The notes below the pieces were generated by a model, which searched no databases, was not told the origin of the DNA, and was given only the letters and a program-made list of their open reading frames with translations. This document shows positions 6,404 to 11,046 of a stretch of 11,046 bases of DNA, in pieces. The stretch's first letter is position 1. Each line of letters starts with the position of its first letter. The stretch covers positions 1 through 11,046 of the forward strand of contig JAATVP010000114.1 in NCBI GenBank assembly GCA_014523625.1. Reading direction: 5' to 3'. The DNA is from Nitrososphaerales archaeon TH5896 (lineage in GTDB: Archaea; Thermoproteota; Nitrososphaeria; Nitrososphaerales; Nitrososphaeraceae). A program made the translations under genes and the position numbers.

Positions 6404-7711
6404 TTGCGACTAGTAGACCAATTTAAATGGTCCAATAATGGCACAAGTAGGATCCAACCACCAGAAAAGACCCTTCTGGCAGTGGAGGCGATCACGGGAA
6501 AGATTGGGGTGACACGTATTGGCAATATTACTCACCTGGATAGACTCGGTATCCCCAATTATTCAATTGTTCTACCCGGTACAGAGGATTACATTTGGGT
6601 CTATAGTGGAAAGGGTTTTACCATGAAGCAAGCCAGGACAAGCGGACTTATGGAAGCTGTAGAACGATATTCTTCTTTGCCTAGCAACTATGAACGTCCA
6701 TTCATTAGGGGGTCATATTTTGAGCTGTCAAAACGGTATAACATACTTAGTCCAGATGATGTTTGTGAACCCCTGTCTGTTCAGTATAAGAATGGTATGG
6801 TAATGGAATACGTTCAGGGCTTTGATCTGATTTCTAGTGAACAGATTCTAGTACCTGCCCCTTTGGCCTTGTTTAGGTACACTCAGGACGGTCGAGCTGT
6901 CAATCCGTTCTCTTTTTCTCATACAAACGGACTCGCATCAGGAAATGTTTTGGAGGAGGCAATATGCCATGCTTTGTGCGAAGTAGTTGAGCGAGATGCA
7001 TCAAGCCTGGCTGATCTGCGCTCGAGCGCATTTCCATTTCATCTCATAAAGATCCTCACAAACACGTTTAAGGAAAGGGGATATGCAATAGATGAAATTA
7101 CTTCGAACATGATGGTTGATGAACCAAATTTGTTTCCAATGCTCGATCTTGAAGATGCAATTTTTCAACCGGCGAAGAATCTAGTGAATAGATTTAGGGC
7201 CGCAAATATTTCATTGATGGTCAAGGAGATTACAAGTGATGTGGGGATACCGACATTCAATGCTGCAAGTGTTGAATGGCTGACTCAAAATTACGGTTAT
7301 CTTGCCGAAGGAACGGGTACGCATCCGGATGCCCGGATTGCACTGGTAAGGGCAATTACCGAACTTGCTCAGACTCGAGCGGCCAACATTCAAGGTGCTA
7401 GAGATGATCTCCGCAAAATTAATTATATTGGTGAAAATTCAGAGGACAGGAGGTCATGGCAATTCATGAAATCTGATCGACAAGTTCTTCTCTCAGAGGT
7501 TAAGAGCTACTATAATGAAAACATACTAGATGATATAAGATTAATCCTCAATCATCTTAAAGCCGTGGGGCTCAAGAAAGTCATTGTGGCGGATCTGACG
7601 GTGCCGTGGATAGGAATTCCAGTGGTAAGGGCAATCGTACCAGGTTTGGAAACATTCAAGTTCACAAAATCTGTTATAGGTCAAAGGGCAAGGAATTATT
7701 TCAAAATATGA
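6404..7711 (+). CDS. ycaO: YcaO-domain ATP-dependent protein/peptide-modifying enzyme, TfuA-associated type
   Basis: YcaO enzymes use ATP to activate a backbone amide; with TfuA the known outcome is thioamide formation, as on McrA glycine in methanogens and in thioviridamide-type RiPPs. The 435-residue protein shows the ATP/Mg site: SGLMEAVER at 80-88, an N-x3-E-x7-E-x2-E array at N181, E185, E193 and E196 inside NGLASGNVLEEAICHALCEVVERD, and ITELAQTRA (E320, Q323) in the late helix. The C-terminal part has PVVRAIVPGLE (406-416), but the protein ends in ARNYFKI without the PxPxP tail of azoline-forming YcaO proteins, which fits a TfuA partner. TTG 6404 is the start: TGA closes the frame at 6380-6382 and no ATG or GTG lies between. 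It overlaps tfuA by four bases. The true substrate is unknown; no McrA gene is present here. Confidence 0.93.
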   Translation: MRLVDQFKWSNNGTSRIQPPEKTLLAVEAITGKIGVTRIGNITHLDRLGIPNYSIVLPGTEDYIWVYSGKGFTMKQARTSGLMEAVERYSSLPSNYERPFIRGSYFELSKRYNILSPDDVCEPLSVQYKNGMVMEYVQGFDLISSEQILVPAPLALFRYTQDGRAVNPFSFSHTNGLASGNVLEEAICHALCEVVERDASSLADLRSSAFPFHLIKILTNTFKERGYAIDEITSNMMVDEPNLFPMLDLEDAIFQPAKNLVNRFRAANISLMVKEITSDVGIPTFNAASVEWLTQNYGYLAEGTGTHPDARIALVRAITELAQTRAANIQGARDDLRKINYIGENSEDRRSWQFMKSDRQVLLSEVKSYYNENILDDIRLILNHLKAVGLKKVIVADLTVPWIGIPVVRAIVPGLETFKFTKSVIGQRARNYFKI

Positions 7712-8367
7712 AAAACGTAGTTATTTTTGTTGGTCCTAGTTTAGATCCCGAAAAGGCTCGAACGATATTAGAAGCCGACTATAGACCTCCAGCGAAGAAA
7801 GGAGATCTGATCAAATTGATTATGTCTCTAGACGATAAGGAGACAGTGGTAGGACTAATTGATGGATATTTCTTGCTTGACTATCCGCCAACACCTATTG
7901 AAGTTTATCAGTTGATTGTTAGACCCAATACTGTTGTAATCGGATCATCAAGCATTGGGGCTCTACGAGCAGTCGAACTACAAAAATTCGGAATGATTGG
8001 AATAGGAAAAATATTCCAACTATTCAAAAACGGAAAACTAGATGCGGACGACGAAGTAGCTGTAACTTTTTCTCAGGACTTGTACCGCCTTCAGTCTGAA
8101 GCAATGGTAGATATTCGGTATAACCTATACCTCTCACTGAAAAGAGGGTTTGTCGATAAGGAAACCAAGTATGCTATCACTAAGGTAGCCAAGAATATCT
8201 ATTTTCCATTTAGAACCTACCAAAATATCATTGAAGAAACCATCAAAAGATATCCTCAACTGGAGAATAACGCAAGACGATTCGAATCCTACATCCTTAG
8301 GAATAGAAAGAGTCTAAAAGAGAAGGATGCTTTGAAACTTATTGAGCAGATTAGAGATATGATTTAG
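7708..8367 (+). CDS. tfuA: TfuA-like protein, partner of YcaO
   Basis: TfuA proteins work with an adjacent YcaO in thioamide formation, and are thought to help deliver sulfur or recruit the sulfur donor. The 219-residue protein shows the family core clearly: VGPSL at 8-12, PPAKKGDLIKLI at 27-38, VVGLIDGYF at 47-55, then GSSSIGALRAVEL (79-91), FGMIGIGKIFQLF (94-106) and DADDEVAVTF (112-121). The rest is helical and charged, without membrane segments. Start ATG 7708 overlaps the ycaO stop as ATGA, so the two are almost certainly one transcription and translation unit; the open frame extends upstream inside ycaO but that part is a shadow. A T6 run soon follows the gene. The family call is firm, the substrate is not known. 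Confidence 0.93.
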   Translation: MKNVVIFVGPSLDPEKARTILEADYRPPAKKGDLIKLIMSLDDKETVVGLIDGYFLLDYPPTPIEVYQLIVRPNTVVIGSSSIGALRAVELQKFGMIGIGKIFQLFKNGKLDADDEVAVTFSQDLYRLQSEAMVDIRYNLYLSLKRGFVDKETKYAITKVAKNIYFPFRTYQNIIEETIKRYPQLENNARRFESYILRNRKSLKEKDALKLIEQIRDMI

Positions 8368-8385
8368 AAATGTTCAAAAGACGGT

Positions 8386-8541
8386 ATGAATATTGCTTTT
8401 TTCAATTTGATGCAGATCCTTGCGCTTAGCTCCGGTCCAGAGCGGGTTACAGACGAGTTTATCAACCTGTTTTGCTTGCTGTTTAGAATTCTATTGATAA
8501 AACAAAAGGGAAGCTTCCAAAACTTGCACGGATTGGTCTAA
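8386..8541 (+). CDS. Short 51-codon ORF after tfuA (tentative)
   Basis: ATG 8386 opens 18 nt after the tfuA stop and runs 51 codons to TAA 8539-8541. The product begins MNIAFFNLMQILALSSGPERV and has a hydrophobic middle (FINLFCLLFRILLI) with one cysteine, then a basic tail. No known motif is seen and no Shine-Dalgarno-like box precedes it. A T6 run falls within its first codons, which argues for a transcript end there instead. It is listed because short genes next to YcaO-TfuA can encode substrates; chance is the simpler explanation. Confidence 0.2.
   Translation: MNIAFFNLMQILALSSGPERVTDEFINLFCLLFRILLIKQKGSFQNLHGLV
8397..8402 (+). terminator. Oligo-T tract after tfuA
   Basis: A run of six T lies 30 nt after the tfuA stop. 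Archaeal RNA polymerase often stops at such tracts, so this may end the ycaO-tfuA transcript. The remaining spacer up to the glycosyltransferase (to 8616) holds only the tentative 51-codon ORF and a weak GCTC/GAGC hairpin near 8430-8445. Confidence 0.3.
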
Positions 8542-8576
8542 TCATTGAATGCACACAGAACACAATATTGTCAGAG

Positions 8577-8586
8577 AAAAAAATAC
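8577..8586 (+). promoter_or_regulatory. TATA-like element for the glycosyltransferase gene
   Basis: AAAAAAATAC is centred about 33 nt before ATG 8617, close to the expected archaeal TATA position for a near-leaderless mRNA. It suggests that the glycosyltransferase-cofG unit has its own promoter, separate from ycaO-tfuA. Confidence 0.35.
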
Positions 8587-8616
8587 GTCTAATCGCCGCT
8601 CGAAATATTGATACAT

Positions 8617-9804
8617 ATGCAATCCGTTGAACTGATAACTCTTTATTTATTAGGTTTTATCATGATCGGCGTCTTGGCCACTTGGGTGCGGTTGTTGACG
8701 TATAGCCGGAAGTCATTAAGATGTTCTCCAAAGCTTGAAGAAATAAGAAAACAAAATGATGATCTAATACCTCGCGTCAGCATAATTGTACCTGCATTGA
8801 ATGAGGAGAAATACATAAGAAGGTGCCTACAGAGCCTTCTTGCTCAGGATTATCGTAACCTTGAGATAATATCTATAGATGACGGCTCGACGGATAGTAC
8901 CCTCATGATTATGAAATCAATAGCATCATCAGACCAAAGACTTCATGTAGTCGAAGCTGGGCAGAGGCCAAGTGGTTGGGTGGGGAAAAATTGGGCTTGC
9001 TATATTGGTTATAATAATTCGACGGGAGACATTCTAATCTTTACTGATGCAGATACTGTTCACTCAGAGAGGACTGTTACCTTAGCAGTAAACCATATGC
9101 TACAGGAGAACCTTTCAGCGATTACGGCAATTCCAAAACTATTATCTGAAGATTTTCTAACTCGTGTCACATTACCACTTCTCTCAGTATTCCTACAAAC
9201 CAAGTTTTCTCCTTTAAAAGTAAACGATTCTGCAAACAAGTTGGGGTATTTTTTTGGAAGTTTCTTTGCTGTTATACGAGGCCATTATGAATCCATTGGG
9301 ACTCACCGGGAAGTGCGTATGGAAATAATTGAAGATGGTGCAATTGGGTCGCTTGTAAAAAAAAGAGGGATAAAGATGAAAATGTTTAGAGGAGAAAACT
9401 GTGTTGATGCAATGTGGGCGAGGGACCGACAAGGTTTATGGAATGGTCTTTTGCGACTGTTAGTCCCTATGCATAAAGAACAAGGTAAGAAGACTGTTCC
9501 GATGGTGATTGCAATTGCCTTCTTAATGTTATTTCCAATCATTGCATTACCAGGAGGAATCTATTTTGCCTTCAGAGAGGAAACGAGCTTGTTAGGAATA
9601 TTTCTTGCAGGGGCTGCGTTGGTTACTTTGTGCGTCATGATGATGACGTCTGTATTTATCTTGTCTCAATCGATTAAGACGACTAAGAAACTAGCTATAG
9701 GGTCGCCTATAGGGGCGACCCTCATAACTTTGGCGTTTGTTATTTCCCTGCTTAGGGCCCACAAGCCTCAATCGTTTGCCTGGAAAGGAAGAATGTACGT
9801 ATAA
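8617..9804 (+). CDS. Membrane-anchored family-2 glycosyltransferase
   Basis: It transfers a sugar from a nucleotide-sugar donor to an unidentified acceptor at the cytoplasmic membrane face. The 395-residue protein has an N-terminal membrane helix (about 5-28), a GT-A domain with VSIIVPALNEEKYI (54-67), IDDGSTDST (87-95), WVGKNWACYIG (121-131), the metal-binding DAD at 144-146 in FTDADT, ED at 239-240, and RQGLWNGLLR (271-280) as the late acceptor-site motif. Three C-terminal membrane helices follow at about 294-317, 325-350 and 365-380. This layout, with GW-GK-WA before the DAD, resembles the lipid- and carotenoid-linked glycosyltransferases (CruC/HpnB-like), so a polyprenyl or other lipid acceptor is plausible but unproven. 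ATG 8617 is preferred over TTG 8608 because of the codon and TATA-like spacing. cofG follows after 16 nt. Confidence 0.88.
   Translation: MQSVELITLYLLGFIMIGVLATWVRLLTYSRKSLRCSPKLEEIRKQNDDLIPRVSIIVPALNEEKYIRRCLQSLLAQDYRNLEIISIDDGSTDSTLMIMKSIASSDQRLHVVEAGQRPSGWVGKNWACYIGYNNSTGDILIFTDADTVHSERTVTLAVNHMLQENLSAITAIPKLLSEDFLTRVTLPLLSVFLQTKFSPLKVNDSANKLGYFFGSFFAVIRGHYESIGTHREVRMEIIEDGAIGSLVKKRGIKMKMFRGENCVDAMWARDRQGLWNGLLRLLVPMHKEQGKKTVPMVIAIAFLMLFPIIALPGGIYFAFREETSLLGIFLAGAALVTLCVMMMTSVFILSQSIKTTKKLAIGSPIGATLITLAFVISLLRAHKPQSFAWKGRMYV
9699..9722. repeat. 9-bp perfect inverted repeat within the glycosyltransferase gene
   Basis: AGGGTCGCC (9699-9707) and GGCGACCCT (9714-9722) are perfect reverse complements around a 6-nt loop. 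The stem is unusually GC-rich for this region. It lies about 80 nt before the end of the glycosyltransferase gene and encodes GSPIGAT. No T-run follows, so it is not a standard terminator. It may shape the mRNA between the two genes or be a coding coincidence. Confidence 0.7.
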
Positions 9805-9807
9805 AAC

Positions 9808-9811
9808 GGAG
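9808..9811 (+). promoter_or_regulatory. Shine-Dalgarno-like box for cofG
   Basis: GGAG in the 16-nt gap after the glycosyltransferase ends 9 nt before GTG 9821. It supports this GTG over the in-frame ATG at 9860 as the cofG start, and shows that the gene is internal to a transcript. Confidence 0.5.
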
Positions 9812-9820
9812 TTAAGAATA

Positions 9821-11046
9821 GTGTTTATTAGTCAAGGTGTAACAGATAACGATGCATTGATGCGATGTGATAACGATATTGAGTTTGTATCCAAAATATT
9901 AGATGAAACAAAGCATTCTTCATTCCATATTAGTAGGGAGCAGGCTCTCTCGTTATTCTATGATGCTAGGCTAGAGCAGCTAATTGAGTGTTCTTCTTTT
10001 TTGCGCAATAAATTTAAGCCTTCAATTTTGACCTATTCTAGAAAGGTATTTGTAAATCTTGTAAATTTGTGTCGCGATACATGTACTTACTGCACCTACA
10101 AAAAGGAACCTGGAGACTCAAGATTATCAATGCTCGAACCCGACAAAGTTTTGTCAATAGTGGAGGTTGCAAAGCGACTAAGATGTACAGAGGCATTAAT
10201 CGTTACAGGGGAAAGACCAGATAGTAGATACCCAGAGGTGCGGAATTGGCTTCTGAAAATGGGGTTCTCTACGTTGTCTGAGTATATCGGTGAAATATGT
10301 GAAATGATTATCAAGAAAACAGGATTACTGCCTCACACTAATGCGGGAAGCCTCTCCAAACAAGAGTTACTCGCACTAAGGGAAAATAATGCTAGCATGG
10401 GATTGATGTTAGAATCCTCAAGTATTAGACTATCGAGTCGAGGAATGCCTCACGAAAGGGCACCAAGCAAACATCCTAGAGTAAGAGCTAAATCCCTGAC
10501 TTCATGTGGTGAGCTGAATATTCCAACTACAACTGGACTCCTCGTAGGGATTGGTGAGACACCCCAGGAAATCGTTGATTCATTGCTTTTTATTAAGTCG
10601 CTAAATGAATCATTTGGGCATATACAGGAAGTAATAATGCAAAACTTTTCACCAAAGGATGGAACATCAATGTCTCGTCACCCAGCCCCGGCTAGGGAAT
10701 ATTTCATGAGAGCAGTAGCGATAGCCAGAATCTTGATGCCCAATATGAACATTCAAGTACCTCCAAACCTCAACGAATCTCTCGGAGACTATATTGATGT
10801 GGGTATTAATGATTGGGGTGGAATATCGCCTGTTACCATCGATTACGTCAATCCAGAACACCCCTGGCCCCCAATAGAACACGTAAATCGGGTGTCTTCG
10901 AGGAAGGGGTTTCAATTAAAGGCCCGGCTGCCTGTTTATCCAGAGTTTTTCAAAAATGATCGGTCTTTTGTTTCCGATCGTGTTCGTGCCTCGATCGAAG
11001 CACTTTCGAATGATGAAGGTTTGGTAAAGGAGTCATACCTGAATTG
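9821..11046 (+). CDS. cofG: 7,8-didemethyl-8-hydroxy-5-deazariboflavin (FO) synthase subunit CofG, 3' end outside window
   Basis: Radical SAM enzyme that, with CofH, makes the FO chromophore of cofactor F420 from tyrosine and a ribityl-uracil. At least 408 codons are present. The [4Fe-4S]/SAM motif C-x3-C-x2-C is at residues 84, 88 and 91 (CRDTCTYC), after LTYSRKVFVNLVN. CofG hallmarks follow in order: VTGERPDSRYPE, STLSEY, GLLPHTNAG, MGLMLESSS, TTTGLLVGIGET, GHIQEVIMQNF, QVPPNLNESL and NDWGGISPVTIDYVNPEHPW, which separate it from CofH and MqnC. About 80 residues precede the cluster, longer than in methanogen CofG; the helical leader (SREQALSLFYDA) is like that of CofH/MqnC-type proteins. GTG 9821 is chosen for the GGAG box 9 nt upstream; ATG 9860 is possible. 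The frame is unbroken to the window edge. Probably co-transcribed with the glycosyltransferase. Confidence 0.95.
   Translation, partial: MFISQGVTDNDALMRCDNDIEFVSKILDETKHSSFHISREQALSLFYDARLEQLIECSSFLRNKFKPSILTYSRKVFVNLVNLCRDTCTYCTYKKEPGDSRLSMLEPDKVLSIVEVAKRLRCTEALIVTGERPDSRYPEVRNWLLKMGFSTLSEYIGEICEMIIKKTGLLPHTNAGSLSKQELLALRENNASMGLMLESSSIRLSSRGMPHERAPSKHPRVRAKSLTSCGELNIPTTTGLLVGIGETPQEIVDSLLFIKSLNESFGHIQEVIMQNFSPKDGTSMSRHPAPAREYFMRAVAIARILMPNMNIQVPPNLNESLGDYIDVGINDWGGISPVTIDYVNPEHPWPPIEHVNRVSSRKGFQLKARLPVYPEFFKNDRSFVSDRVRASIEALSNDEGLVKESYLN

Noticed and set aside
6404..7711. YcaO as an azoline-forming cyclodehydratase
   Set aside because: There is no PxPxP C-terminal tail and no adjacent E1-like or Ocin-ThiF partner; TfuA is the direct partner.
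8420..8460. tRNA or other structured RNA in the tfuA to glycosyltransferase spacer
   Set aside because: Only a 4-bp GCTC/GAGC stem is present; no acceptor stem, T-loop or anticodon arm can be drawn.

Overview
The window reads as a stretch of an archaeal chromosome, most likely from the Nitrososphaerota (ammonia-oxidising archaea). This is inferred from an archaeal-type phosphopantetheine adenylyltransferase, archaeal/eukaryotic-type TrpRS, PheS and PheT, the archaeal cofactor F420 enzyme CofG, AT-rich TATA-like elements about 25-30 nt before several starts (leaderless genes), and frequent GTG/TTG starts. Base composition is moderately AT-rich by eye. No rRNA, tRNA, CRISPR array, transposase or integrase was found, so the lineage call rests on protein content only.

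Left part (1-2449): the 3' end of a 4Fe-4S ferredoxin-like gene, then coaD (coenzyme A biosynthesis), both on the plus strand. Facing them is a minus-strand pair, trpS followed by an overlapping 102-residue gene of unknown function. trpS diverges from pheS across a 73-nt spacer that centres on a perfect 12-bp AT-rich palindrome, probably a shared two-way promoter.

Middle (2450-5619): pheS and pheT, overlapping by 13 nt, encode the two subunits of phenylalanyl-tRNA synthetase. Next comes about 500 nt with no firm gene (5620-6131). It holds inverted repeats, a strong minus-strand TATA-like box, a possible frameshifted gene remnant and a 37-codon serine-rich ORF.

Right part (6132-8607): this is the most interesting section. 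A TfuA-type YcaO gene and tfuA overlap by ATGA on the plus strand. This enzyme pair is known for backbone thioamidation of peptides and proteins. Divergent from it, about 100 nt away, is a 57-codon ORF that resembles the small NHLP-clan (Os1348-like) leader-type proteins associated with RiPP precursors. Together they look like a candidate archaeal peptide- or protein-modifying locus with no recognised substrate in the window. Two further short ORFs nearby, one on each side, are weak candidates for a modified peptide.

Far right (8617-11046): a membrane-anchored family-2 glycosyltransferase is followed after 16 nt by cofG (deazaflavin / F420 synthesis), which runs off the window end. They are probably co-transcribed, but nothing in the sequence shows a functional link between them or with the YcaO-TfuA pair.
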